In this document: in pieces, positions 50,429 through 58,478 of the stretch
Numbering within the stretch: the stretch's first letter is position 1
Layout of the letters: each line of letters opens with the position of its first letter
Assembly (NCBI RefSeq): GCF_013170845.1
Contig: NZ_CP033367.1
Span: 186,001 to 250,000 of the forward strand
DNA length: 64,000 nt
Source of the DNA: Mesorhizobium loti R88b
GTDB taxonomy: Bacteria; Pseudomonadota; Alphaproteobacteria; Rhizobiales; Rhizobiaceae
Direction: 5' to 3'
Notes under the pieces: generated by a model
Told to the model about the DNA's origin: nothing
Databases searched by the model: none
The model's input: the letters and a program-made list of their open reading frames with translations, nothing else
Translations under genes and position numbers: made by a program

Positions 50429-50814
50429 GCAATGTCGGCATCGTGATCGTCTCGCATTCGCCGCTGGTCGCGGAGGGCACGGCCGACATGGTACGCCAGA
50501 TGGTGGGCGACGAAGTGCCGCTTGCATGGTGCGGCGGAAACGGCCATGGCGGGCTCGGCACCAATGTCGAGGCGATCATGAGCGCCATCGACAAGGCCTG
50601 GTCGGAAGCCGGTGTCGCTATCCTCGTCGATCTCGGCGGCGCCGAGACCAATTCGGAAATGGCGGTGGAGATGATCGGCGAGCCGCGCGCGCAGAAGATT
50701 ATCGTCTGCAACGCACCGATCGTCGAAGGCGCGGTGATGGCGGCGACCGAGGCATCCGGCGGCGCCTCGCTCAGGGAAGTGGTGGCGACGGCGCACGAAT
50801 TGTCGCCGTCGTGA
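50425..50814 (+). CDS. dhaM: DhaM phosphotransferase subunit (EIIA-Dha)
   Basis: A 129-residue EIIA-Man-like protein that passes phosphate from HPr to DhaL. The phosphorylated residue is His11 in IVIVSHSPLVAEG. The family core DLGGAETNSEMA and IVCNAPIVEGA follow. It holds only the EIIA domain, whereas enterobacterial DhaM also carries HPr and EI-like domains; here those are the next two genes. Confidence 0.94.
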   Translation: MSNVGIVIVSHSPLVAEGTADMVRQMVGDEVPLAWCGGNGHGGLGTNVEAIMSAIDKAWSEAGVAILVDLGGAETNSEMAVEMIGEPRAQKIIVCNAPIVEGAVMAATEASGGASLREVVATAHELSPS

Positions 50815-50832
50815 GTGAACGGGATTTCTGAA

Positions 50833-51135
50833 ATGTCCGCAGCCGCCGAAGCGACCGTCCTGATCACCCACGATGTGGGCCTGCATGCGCGTCCTTCGGT
50901 GAAGTTCACCAAGCTGGCCAAGAGCTTTGCCGCCGAGGTGGAAATCGCGCTTGCCGCCAACGGTCCATGGTTCGACGCCAAAAGCATCGTCAAGGTGATG
51001 GCGGCCAAGGCGCCGAAAGGCACCGTGCTGCACATCAGGGCCAGCGGTGATGGCGCCGACGACGCGGTGCGCGCGCTGATTGACCTGGTGCAGCGTGATT
51101 TCGACGAGGACGCCGATCATGTCCGCTCGGCTTGA
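50833..51135 (+). CDS. HPr-like phosphocarrier protein
   Basis: A 100-residue HPr. The catalytic His18 lies in DVGLHARPSVKF, and the position equivalent to regulatory Ser46 is Ser51 in DAKSIVKVM. It would carry phosphate from the next gene's Enzyme I to DhaM. The ATG at 50833 is used; a GTG 18 bases upstream is in frame. It is separate from the nitrogen PTS HPr (NPr) that rhizobia keep elsewhere. Confidence 0.95.
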   Translation: MSAAAEATVLITHDVGLHARPSVKFTKLAKSFAAEVEIALAANGPWFDAKSIVKVMAAKAPKGTVLHIRASGDGADDAVRALIDLVQRDFDEDADHVRSA

Positions 51136-51176
51136 CGCTGGCGCGCGGTTTCGCCGGTCCGCGGGGAATGCGGGCC

Positions 51177-52751
51177 ATGCGGATTGAGGGGGTTCCGGCC
51201 TCGGCCGGCTATGCCGAGGGACCGCTGTTCGACCTCGACCGGCCGTCGGCCGTCTATGCAGGCAAAGCCACCGCAGCGGAAGAGACGACATCGCTGCAAG
51301 CCGCGATCGGCAAGGCGGTGAGCCGGCTTGCCGCCATGGTCGAAACTGTCGACAGCGACGCCGCCGGCATACTCGAATTCCACATCGCCATGCTGGAAGA
51401 CGACGCGCTGAGCGGCCCCGCCTTCGCGTCGATCGCTTCCGGACAGGCCGCCGACGCGGCCTGGCGGCAGGCACTCGATGCCGAGATCGCCGGCTACGAG
51501 GCCTCGGACCAGGACTATTTCCGCGCCCGCGCCACCGATCTGCGCGATATCAGGGACCAGGTGCTGCGCGCCCTGACCGAGGATGGTGGCAGCACAACAC
51601 CTTCCGGTGCCATCCTCTGCGGCGAGGACATCGCGCCGACGCGCTTTCTCGAAACCGACTGGAGCCATGGCGGCGGCATCGCGCTGAAGGCGGGCAGCAC
51701 CGCCAGCCATGTCGCCATGCTGGCGCGCTCGCGTGGCGTGCCGATGGTGGTGGGGCTGCGCGAACCCCTTGCCAGTCTCACAGGCATGGCGCTGCTCGAC
51801 GCCGAGCACGGCAGTGTCGTCCTGGCGCCCTCGCCGGCGGAGATCGGCTCGTTCCGGCAGTCGTCGTCTTCCTTCGCGACCCGCCAGGGCGAGGCACGGA
51901 GTTTTCTGGCGCGACCAGCGGTGACCAGGGCCGGAACGGCGGTGCGCGTGCAGGTCAACATCGCCGACCCGTCCGATGTCGACACCATCGACGTCGCCAC
52001 CTGCGACGGTGTCGGGCTGATGCGCACCGAATTCCTGTTCGGCAAGACGCTGCCGGATGAGGAGACGCAGTATCGCGCCTACCGCAAGGTGCTTGAATGG
52101 GCCGGCGACAAACCGGTGACGATCCGCACTGTCGACGCTGGCGGCGACAAGCCGGTGTCAGGCTTCACTGTCGAGGAAGGCAATCCGTTTCTTGGGCTGC
52201 GCGGCATCAGGCTGTCGCTGGCACGGCTCGACATTTTTCGCGTCCAGATCAGGGCATTGCTGCGCGCCGCGCCACACGGCAATCTCAGGGTCATGTTTCC
52301 AATGATCGCCGTCGCAGAGGAGTATGAACGCTCGACCGCTTTGTTTGCGGAGGAGCAGGCGGCGCTTGCCGCGCGCGGCGTCGCGCACAAGATGCCGCCG
52401 CTCGGCATCATGGTCGAGGTGCCGTCGGTGGCCATCGCGCCGGAAGCATTCGCCGGCGTCGCCTTCTTCTCGGTCGGCTCCAACGATTTGACGCAATATG
52501 TGATGGCGGCCGCGCGCGACAACGCAGCGGTCGCCCACCTCAATTCGGTCCGTCATCCCGCGGTGCTGCGGTTGATCGGCTCGGTTGTCACCTTTGGGCG
52601 GGAGAATGGGATTCCTGTCAGCCTGTGCGGCGATGCAGGCGGCGATCCCGCCTCCATCCCAGCGCTGCTCACGGCCGGCTTGCGCGATCTGTCCGTCGCA
52701 CCGGCGCAACTTGCCATGGCCAAGGCGGCCATCGCGGATGTTTTGGTCTAG
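51177..52751 (+). CDS. PEP-protein phosphotransferase (Enzyme I)
   Basis: A full-length 524-residue Enzyme I. The N-terminal half carries the phosphohistidine His178 in AGSTASHVAMLARSRG. The C-terminal PEP-binding barrel has GLMRTEFLF, TVDAGGDKPV, FFSVGSNDLTQYVM and the catalytic Cys in SLCGDAGGD. There is no GAF domain, so it is not the nitrogen-type PtsP. GGGGA stands 9 bases before the ATG at 51177; other starts at 51168 or TTG 51132 are possible. Confidence 0.94.
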   Translation: MRIEGVPASAGYAEGPLFDLDRPSAVYAGKATAAEETTSLQAAIGKAVSRLAAMVETVDSDAAGILEFHIAMLEDDALSGPAFASIASGQAADAAWRQALDAEIAGYEASDQDYFRARATDLRDIRDQVLRALTEDGGSTTPSGAILCGEDIAPTRFLETDWSHGGGIALKAGSTASHVAMLARSRGVPMVVGLREPLASLTGMALLDAEHGSVVLAPSPAEIGSFRQSSSSFATRQGEARSFLARPAVTRAGTAVRVQVNIADPSDVDTIDVATCDGVGLMRTEFLFGKTLPDEETQYRAYRKVLEWAGDKPVTIRTVDAGGDKPVSGFTVEEGNPFLGLRGIRLSLARLDIFRVQIRALLRAAPHGNLRVMFPMIAVAEEYERSTALFAEEQAALAARGVAHKMPPLGIMVEVPSVAIAPEAFAGVAFFSVGSNDLTQYVMAAARDNAAVAHLNSVRHPAVLRLIGSVVTFGRENGIPVSLCGDAGGDPASIPALLTAGLRDLSVAPAQLAMAKAAIADVLV

Positions 52752-52753
52752 GC

Positions 52754-53179
52754 ATGGCCGGCAGGACACCAGAACCCGGTTCCGAAGAGGCGATCCGCGC
52801 CTACAAGACGATCCTGTCGCAGGTCATCGACCAGCGCCCGTCGGGCATGCGCCAGCGTCTTGCCGACGCGCTTGGCAAGCACCGCAGTTTCGTCACCCAG
52901 ATTTCCAGCCCGGCCTATACGATCCCTATTCCGTCAAAGCATCTGCCTTCGATCTTTTCCGTCTGCCATTTCAGCCCGGCCGAGCGCGACCAGTTTCTAG
53001 ACGCCTATCACCGAGCGCATCCGGGCAAGATGTCGATCGCCGCAGGCATGCGCAAGACGCGGCATGTATCGCTTGTCGTGCCGGATTTCGGTGATGACAA
53101 GCAGAACGCGGCGCTCGACCGCGCGATCAACGAATTCATCCAGAAGATCACCAGCATCGCCGGCAAGGGTGGCGGCTGA
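52754..53179 (+). CDS. Conserved small protein of the Dha operon, HTH-like
   Basis: A 141-residue protein starting two bases after the Enzyme I stop. Residues 30-75 (RQRLADALGKHRSFVTQISS then a Pro-rich turn and PSIFSVCHFSPAERDQFL) look like a lambda-repressor-type helix bundle. The C-terminal half (RHVSLVVPDFGDDKQNAALD) is unassigned. It may be the operon's regulator, acting on the upstream TGTTTAGT sites, but this is speculative. Confidence 0.7.
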   Translation: MAGRTPEPGSEEAIRAYKTILSQVIDQRPSGMRQRLADALGKHRSFVTQISSPAYTIPIPSKHLPSIFSVCHFSPAERDQFLDAYHRAHPGKMSIAAGMRKTRHVSLVVPDFGDDKQNAALDRAINEFIQKITSIAGKGGG

Positions 53180-53211
53180 CCATTTCTTGCCGGGCTGTTT
53201 GGGAGGACGCC

Positions 53212-54198
53212 ATGAAGAAATTTATGAACGCGGTGGACACGGTGCTGACCGAGAGCCTCGACGGTTTCGTCGCCGCCCATGCCGATATCCTGGTGCTTGG
53301 TGAGGAGCACAAATTCATCCGTCGCAGAACCTTGCGGCCGGGCAAGGTGGCGCTGATCTCCGGCGGCGGCTCCGGCCATGAGCCTATGCATGGCGGTTTT
53401 GTCGGCCATGGCATGCTGGATGCCGCCTGCCCCGGCCAAGTGTTCACCTCGCCGACGCCAGACCAGATGCTGGCAGCGGCACAGGCCGTCGACACTGGTG
53501 CCGGCTGCCTGTTCATCGTCAAGAACTATGAGGGCGATGTGATGAACTTCGACATGGCGGCCGAAATGTCCGAGGGCGTCCTGCAGGTGGTGACCAATGA
53601 CGACGTTGCGGTCGAAAATTCGTCCTATACGACCGGTCGACGTGGTGTTGCCGGCACGCTGGTGGTCGAAAAGATCGTCGGCGCGGCCGCCGAGCATGGC
53701 CTGGCGTTGAAGCCGTTGAAGGCGTTGGGCGAACGCGTCAACGCCGCCACCCGTTCGATGGGCGTGGCGCTGACCAGCGGCACCGTACCGGCCGCCGGCA
53801 GGCCGACTTTCGACATCGGTGACGGCGAGATGGAATTCGGCGTCGGCATCCATGGCGAGCCGGGCCGGCGGCGCGACACCTTGAAAAGCGCCGACGCGAT
53901 CGTCGAGGAGATCTGCGCCGCCATATCAGGCGATCTCGGTGACAGGACAAAAGGCCCGGCGCTGCTGTTCATCAACGGCTTCGGCGGCACGCCGCAGATG
54001 GAGCTCTATCTGATGTACAACAGCGCGCGCCGGATTTTCGAGAAGCGCGGCGTGACGGTAACCCGTTCGCTGGTCGGCAGTTATGTCACCTCGCTCGACA
54101 TGGCCGGCTGTTCGATCACGCTCACCATGCTCGATGACGAGATGACCGGCTGGTGGGACGCACCTGTCCACACGGCGGCCTTGCGCCGGGGCATGTAG
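53212..54198 (+). CDS. dhaK: Dihydroxyacetone kinase subunit DhaK
   Basis: A 328-residue stand-alone substrate-binding subunit. His56 in GGGSGHEPMH, Asp109 in YEGDVMNF and the covalent His214 in GIHGEPG occupy the expected places of E. coli DhaK (His56, Asp109, His218). GGGAGGACG precedes the ATG. With DhaL and DhaM it completes a PEP-dependent kinase. It ends the operon; the repeat and hairpins at 54198-54249 follow immediately. Confidence 0.95.
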   Translation: MKKFMNAVDTVLTESLDGFVAAHADILVLGEEHKFIRRRTLRPGKVALISGGGSGHEPMHGGFVGHGMLDAACPGQVFTSPTPDQMLAAAQAVDTGAGCLFIVKNYEGDVMNFDMAAEMSEGVLQVVTNDDVAVENSSYTTGRRGVAGTLVVEKIVGAAAEHGLALKPLKALGERVNAATRSMGVALTSGTVPAAGRPTFDIGDGEMEFGVGIHGEPGRRRDTLKSADAIVEEICAAISGDLGDRTKGPALLFINGFGGTPQMELYLMYNSARRIFEKRGVTVTRSLVGSYVTSLDMAGCSITLTMLDDEMTGWWDAPVHTAALRRGM

Positions 54199-54249
54199 CA
54201 ATTCCAGGAAAAGTGTGCGGCGGTTTTCCCGGGAAAAGCGCAAAACCGC
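54198..54249. repeat. Dispersed repeat copy C with hairpins after dhaK
   Basis: Inverted third copy of the element at 7895 and 9051: GCAATTCCAGGAAAAGTG, then GCGGCGGTTTTCCCGG. It starts on the last base of the dhaK stop. It adds a perfect 14-bp palindrome TTTTCCCGGGAAAA (54224-54237) and GCGGTTTT/AAAACCGC arms (54220-54227 and 54242-54249), so it may terminate the operon. Confidence 0.7.
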
Positions 54250-54319
54250 TGCAGCGCTGGCTTCGGCCACGCTTTTCTGCAACCATTCCGGACAATCCAC
54301 TTAAACATTTGTCCGGTTG

Positions 54320-55342
54320 ATGCTGCCACCTCTGACCTCCGCCGAAGAAAGACTGCTGCTGCGCTTCGCCGATCCGGAGGCTGCGGCGGTCGAGGACAAT
54401 GTGTCGGCAAAGGCTCTGTCGGCGCTGCTCGACAATGCCGAATTCCACGGCATCCTGCCGATCATGCTGCGCAAATTGCAGGAGAGCGGTGACGCGCGTC
54501 TGCCGCCAGACGCCGGTTTGCGGGAGAAGCTCGGCGATTTGCGCGATAAGGCGACGATCGCCACCGGCCAGTCGATGCTGCTGCAATATCATGGCGACCG
54601 CATCATGAAGGGAATGGTGGCGCAAGGCATTCCGGCGCGGATTGTCAAGGGACCGGTCTTCGCGCGAAAACTCTACCGCAACGTATCCGACAGGCCATTC
54701 ACCGATATCGATATCCTCGTCGAGCCCGCCAATCTTGCGCGGGCAAACCAGGTCATCGCGGCATGCGGTTTCGAGCTCGGCAGCAACGAGGCCGAATCCT
54801 ACCAGCTGCAGGAATTCAAATGGCTGGAGAAAGAGAATTCCAGCCTGCTCGTCGAACTGCATGGCGACCTGGTGCATGACACCGGCATGCGGCGCCGCCT
54901 GTCGCTGGGTTTTCGCGAACTGGGCATCATCGACGGCGAGGCGACGGACACGCCGGCGGCGCTTTTGACGATCGCCATCGTGCATGCCGCCGGCGGCCAC
55001 AAATTCCACCGGCTGCAGCTTTGCGTCGACGTGCTGCAAGGCGTGCGGACGTTGCAATCGGCGGAATCGGAAGCCCGCCTGCTCGACGCCGCCCGCATGA
55101 CCGGCATTGAACTCGAGCTGGCGATCGTGCTCAATGTGACCGGCCAGTTGTTCGACGAACAGCATGCGCTTGAGCTTGCCGGGCGGATCAAGCCGGACCT
55201 CTCGATCCGATTGGCCAAGCGGCTGATCACAACGAACACGCTGCTCAGGGTCAATTCCCGGGAAAAGATCGGCTCGCGCCTGCGTCGCGATGCCTTCCGC
55301 TGGATCCAGCGGCTGGCCAAGGCCAAGCCATACGTGGCCTGA
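54320..55342 (+). CDS. Nucleotidyltransferase family protein (NTP_transf_5-like)
   Basis: A 340-residue protein of a nucleotidyltransferase family often found in lasso-peptide and related clusters. The key segment is IVKGPVFARKLYRNVSDRPF followed by TDIDILVEP, supplying the Asp-x-Asp metal site, and LLVELHGDLVHD follows. The target molecule is unknown. The ATG at 54320 has no clear ribosome site; a TTG precedes it. Its stop is 9 bp from that of the HprK-like gene on the other strand, so the cluster is convergent here. Confidence 0.8.
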   Translation: MLPPLTSAEERLLLRFADPEAAAVEDNVSAKALSALLDNAEFHGILPIMLRKLQESGDARLPPDAGLREKLGDLRDKATIATGQSMLLQYHGDRIMKGMVAQGIPARIVKGPVFARKLYRNVSDRPFTDIDILVEPANLARANQVIAACGFELGSNEAESYQLQEFKWLEKENSSLLVELHGDLVHDTGMRRRLSLGFRELGIIDGEATDTPAALLTIAIVHAAGGHKFHRLQLCVDVLQGVRTLQSAESEARLLDAARMTGIELELAIVLNVTGQLFDEQHALELAGRIKPDLSIRLAKRLITTNTLLRVNSREKIGSRLRRDAFRWIQRLAKAKPYVA

Positions 55343-55351
55343 ACCTCCGGT

Positions 55352-56338
55352 TCAGTCCTGCCCGGTCAATGTGGCGCTTATCAGCGCCGCCGCGTCGGCC
55401 GGGCGCGCGCCGACTTCCAGGGTGAAGGTCGGCACCGACGAGACCAGCTTGCCGATCGTTGCCAGCCGGCGTTTCTGCGACGGCAGCAGGCCGGTCATGC
55501 CGGTGCGGACATTGTCCATCGCCAGAGCCACCATCGCGTCGGTCCGGGCCATGGGCACGAGCCGGGTCTCCCTGTCGGCGGAGCGCGCCAGGTGCAGGAG
55601 CGCGGCTACCGGCCGGGCCGCCGGACTTTCGATGCGTATAATTTCACTCAACCGTTCCAGCGAGACGGCCTGTTCGCCGTTGCGGTCCCATGATGGACCA
55701 AGGCATGGCGATACCTCCGGGATCATTCGGGCTGTGTTCTCGTGGATCTTGGCGTGGCGCGGCAGCCCCCAGGCCGTGGGTCGATCCGAAGCGACATTCA
55801 GGATCATGGCATCATCGGAACAGAGGCCGAAACCTTGCGTTGCCAGGGCGAGCGATGTCGTGCTCTTGCCGGTGCCGCTCGGCGCATGGATCAGCACGAC
55901 GGTGTCGTTGTCCGGCAGCGTCAGCCCGGCCGTGTGCAGCATATGCTGGCCGCCGGCGTCGAGTGCCGCGTCCAGCACCAGCATCGATGGCGTCCAGGCG
56001 GCTTTGCTGCCAGGACGAACCCTCAGTTGCGCCCAGCCCTCCACGTCATTGATGGCAACGGTCTGGCGCTCGGGAAAGATGAGATGGACGGTGGCACCGT
56101 CGACGATCATCCGGCAGTAGCCGTCCTCCGGTATCTCGCCGTCGAAGACGAGCGATCCGTCGGGTGTCTCGTCCAGGATTTCCGTCTCCGCGATATCGAG
56201 GCGAAAGCCCGGCTCGACGGGACCTTCGATACGCAAGATGCCCAGCATCCTTTCGAAATCCTGCCAGAGCTCGGGCCGGTCGGCCGAAACGCCGAGGACC
56301 TGACCGTTGAGGCCATAGCATGCTGAAGGCCTGGTCAA
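55352..56338 (-). CDS. HprK-like kinase of a RiPP-type cluster
   Basis: A 328-residue protein whose C-terminal half resembles HPr kinase: P-loop HAPSGTGKSTTSLALA and the catalytic acidic pair in LCSDDAMIL. In lasso-type clusters such kinases phosphorylate the peptide, for example its C-terminal Ser. The N-terminal 150 residues are unlike HPr kinase. The start is TTG at 56338, overlapping the stop of the preceding gene, with AAGGTG upstream. Confidence 0.85.
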   Translation of the reverse strand: MTRPSACYGLNGQVLGVSADRPELWQDFERMLGILRIEGPVEPGFRLDIAETEILDETPDGSLVFDGEIPEDGYCRMIVDGATVHLIFPERQTVAINDVEGWAQLRVRPGSKAAWTPSMLVLDAALDAGGQHMLHTAGLTLPDNDTVVLIHAPSGTGKSTTSLALATQGFGLCSDDAMILNVASDRPTAWGLPRHAKIHENTARMIPEVSPCLGPSWDRNGEQAVSLERLSEIIRIESPAARPVAALLHLARSADRETRLVPMARTDAMVALAMDNVRTGMTGLLPSQKRRLATIGKLVSSVPTFTLEVGARPADAAALISATLTGQD

Positions 56339-56772
56339 GCGGGGCGCACCTTTGTAGCATCGGCATGGTGACGATATATCTCGATCATGCCGGGAAGGCT
56401 GTCACTGACCACTGGCCTGCCGTCGAGGCAGACCCAGCAATGCGCCGAAACGCGTGGCGTCTGCAGCGACTTCGGATCGACACCGAAACGTAGCTCCGGA
56501 TCGAAGCCGGCGAGGCGCAGGAAGCGATGGCCGAGCAGGCCTTCCCTTAGACATCTGCGGTCGCGCATCAGCCAGGGATGGCGCACGGTGCGGTTGACAC
56601 GGGCGACGATGTAAGCGGCGGGCAGGCCGCGATAGGGTGTTGAGGAGGCGAGCGGCGCCCATTTCAGCACCTCCTCGAAGCTGCGCCTGGCGATCAGGAC
56701 CGGCATCAGCCGCGCACTTGCCCAGAGATGGCAGCGAAACAGGGTACGCAGGAGCGGACCGTCGGCCATCAT
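56335..56772 (-). CDS. Lasso-peptide B2-type leader peptidase (transglutaminase-like)
   Basis: A 145-residue protease of the family that removes leader peptides in lasso-peptide maturation. The triad is visible: Cys74 in RRCLREGLLGHRFLR, His111 in SAHCWVCLDGRPV, and Asp118 in the same segment. It normally works with a PqqD-like recognition protein, which is encoded just upstream and overlaps it by ATGA. Its stop overlaps the HprK-like start. Confidence 0.9.
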   Translation of the reverse strand: MMADGPLLRTLFRCHLWASARLMPVLIARRSFEEVLKWAPLASSTPYRGLPAAYIVARVNRTVRHPWLMRDRRCLREGLLGHRFLRLAGFDPELRFGVDPKSLQTPRVSAHCWVCLDGRPVVSDSLPGMIEIYRHHADATKVRPA

Positions 56773-57053
56773 GCAACCGGCGCGGCGAGGATACCTTCCG
56801 AGACCAACTCGTTGGCCAGTGCCGCCATGTCCTCATCGAGCGTATCCTTGTCGACCTCGAACTCCGCGCAGAGCAGGCCAACGATCTGGTCGAGACTACG
56901 CGCGCCGTCGACCTTGTCGAGAAACGCTTCGGTCGTGCCATTGCAGGTATAGAGCTGGCCGCTTCGCGCCAGAAGCACGACCGCGCCATCGCCGACATGC
57001 TGGACCGAGGCGTCGTCGGCCAGCCGCAAAACAGTTTCAGAAACAATTTCCAT
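56769..57053 (-). CDS. PqqD-like RiPP recognition protein (B1-type)
   Basis: A 94-residue PqqD-fold protein: strand segment VQHVGDGAVVLLARSGQLYT, then CNGTTEAFLDKVDGA and helices ending ALANELVSEGILAAP. Such RRE proteins bind the leader of a precursor peptide and deliver it to the B2 peptidase. It is first in a tightly overlapping three-gene unit. Start ATG at 57053; a TTG at 57068 is in frame. Confidence 0.88.
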   Translation of the reverse strand: MEIVSETVLRLADDASVQHVGDGAVVLLARSGQLYTCNGTTEAFLDKVDGARSLDQIVGLLCAEFEVDKDTLDEDMAALANELVSEGILAAPVA

Positions 57054-57317
57054 CTCGAACCCCAACAAACCCCGAGATGAGATAGCGCGGTGGTGGGACG
57101 CTGTCTATCTGCCGACCGGGGGAGATGGCCCATACTGCTTTACGCCTGCAAGGGATTCCTGCCGGCCGAAGGATGCATCGCCACCTGCTCCCGGCCGAGA
57201 ATCATCCCAGAAATAGTCGCCGCCGTGACGCCATGGGCATGCATGTTGACCGGCAGGACCGTTGCCTTTCTTCCCCAGAGTAAGGTAAGGACTCCTGGGG
57301 TTTTGGGGAGATAGCGT

Positions 57318-57434
57318 ATGCGTTACAATTGGGAGCGGGCTCCGACGACTTTCGAACGTCATCGGAAAGCCCTTGCAGCAGCCATTTTGATCTTTGGCGG
57401 CGTAGGCCTCATGCTTGTGGCTTTGCCGATCTAG
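57318..57434 (+). CDS. Short single-helix peptide, hypothetical
   Basis: A 38-residue frame with a strong GGGGAG ribosome site 7 bases upstream. It starts MRYNWERAPTTFERHRKALA and ends in one hydrophobic helix (ILIFGGVGLMLVALPI). It could be a small membrane protein. It runs opposite to the PqqD operon and lacks features of a lasso precursor. Confidence 0.5.
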   Translation: MRYNWERAPTTFERHRKALAAAILIFGGVGLMLVALPI

Positions 57435-57490
57435 TGCGATCGATTTTTGTCCAATGATTACCGGTCGTTAGGCGGCTATCGACCTGTCTC

Positions 57491-58327
57491 TCAGCGGGGC
57501 TGGCCGGTCACGGCAATGAAGCGGCGGTCGCGCCCTTCAAAGCCCTGGCTGAAGCGCTGCACCAGCACGACGATCACCGCCGGTTTGCCGGAAGGTGTGT
57601 ATTCATAGGATTCCGACAGGCTGTAGGACGTTGGGCAATTTCTTGAGCCCGGCACGGCCTTGTCTTCATGCAAGGTCTTGAACGGTTTGCCATCCTGTCC
57701 CTGCAAGGTCAGACGGAAACCGAGCGCCTTGCCCGTTTTGTCGCCTTGAAGCGTCTTGTCACCTCGAAGCGCCTGGTTGTCTTCGAAACTCGCGGAACAA
57801 TCGGCCGTGCTGTTGGCCAGAATCTCATCGAGCTGGATCGTCGAAACCTCGGTTTCGTCATAGAGCGGCGAAAGCCATTTCTGCGATATCTGTTCGAGGC
57901 GGGAAATGTCGCTGTAGCCGACGATATCGCCCGGGAAGGTAAACCTGTCCGAGGCCGTCTGCTGGCCGCGCATGGCAATGGCGTATTTCATAAGGATTGG
58001 TGCCGCCTTGGCGGCCGCTTGCGTCCTCGCCTGATCGAGCGTCAGCGTCGATTCCTCGGATTCGTCGACGACCAGGATCGGTTTGCCGCCTACGAACTCG
58101 TCGGTCCGTGTGTCGATGATATCGATCTCAGAGTAACCAGAAGCCGAGGCGCCGGCGTCGAGTTCGCCATATTGCTCAAAGGCGAAGTAGGCGCCGTCGG
58201 GCGAGAAACCGATGATACGGCGTGCGGCCGCGTCGCCAGCCTGAGCGGTTGCGGCCGTGACCAGAAGCATGGCGCCGATCATCAAGGCCCGCGCCGGGCC
58301 CGCCACAATCGACCATGGATGGCGCAT
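57491..58327 (-). CDS. DUF2259-like secreted protein
   Basis: A 278-residue protein with a signal peptide (PARALMIGAMLLVTAATAQA) and the typical IIGFSPDGAYFAFEQYG at the start of the mature part. It is predicted periplasmic with unknown role. The ATG at 58327 is preceded by GGGGGAG; the frame remains open upstream to 58456 but the signal peptide places the start here. It is divergent from the prpE gene. Confidence 0.8.
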   Translation of the reverse strand: MRHPWSIVAGPARALMIGAMLLVTAATAQAGDAAARRIIGFSPDGAYFAFEQYGELDAGASASGYSEIDIIDTRTDEFVGGKPILVVDESEESTLTLDQARTQAAAKAAPILMKYAIAMRGQQTASDRFTFPGDIVGYSDISRLEQISQKWLSPLYDETEVSTIQLDEILANSTADCSASFEDNQALRGDKTLQGDKTGKALGFRLTLQGQDGKPFKTLHEDKAVPGSRNCPTSYSLSESYEYTPSGKPAVIVVLVQRFSQGFEGRDRRFIAVTGQPR

Positions 58328-58478
58328 TGGTTGACATCTCCCCCTCGTCGCATACTTCACGACACCACTGATCCGGGTCAATACGAGACCCGTCAGACGA
58401 AAATCAGGCAAGACAGCGCCGGAAAAAACAGCATAGGCTGTTTGCAAAGACGGCAAATGGTTCCCGGGGAGGTTACGG

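Noticed and set aside
50833..56338. A regulatory link in which the HprK-like kinase phosphorylates the HPr of the Dha operon at Ser51
   Set aside because: The kinase sits in an overlapping unit with PqqD-like and B2 proteins and its N-terminus is unlike HPr kinase, so a peptide substrate is more likely. No sequence evidence supports the HPr link.
57105..57362. An 85-residue frame upstream of the PqqD-like gene as RiPP precursor
   Set aside because: It lacks a recognisable leader, ring-forming pattern or C-terminal Ser, and its composition is typical of non-coding GC-rich frames; kept only as a weak possibility in the findings.
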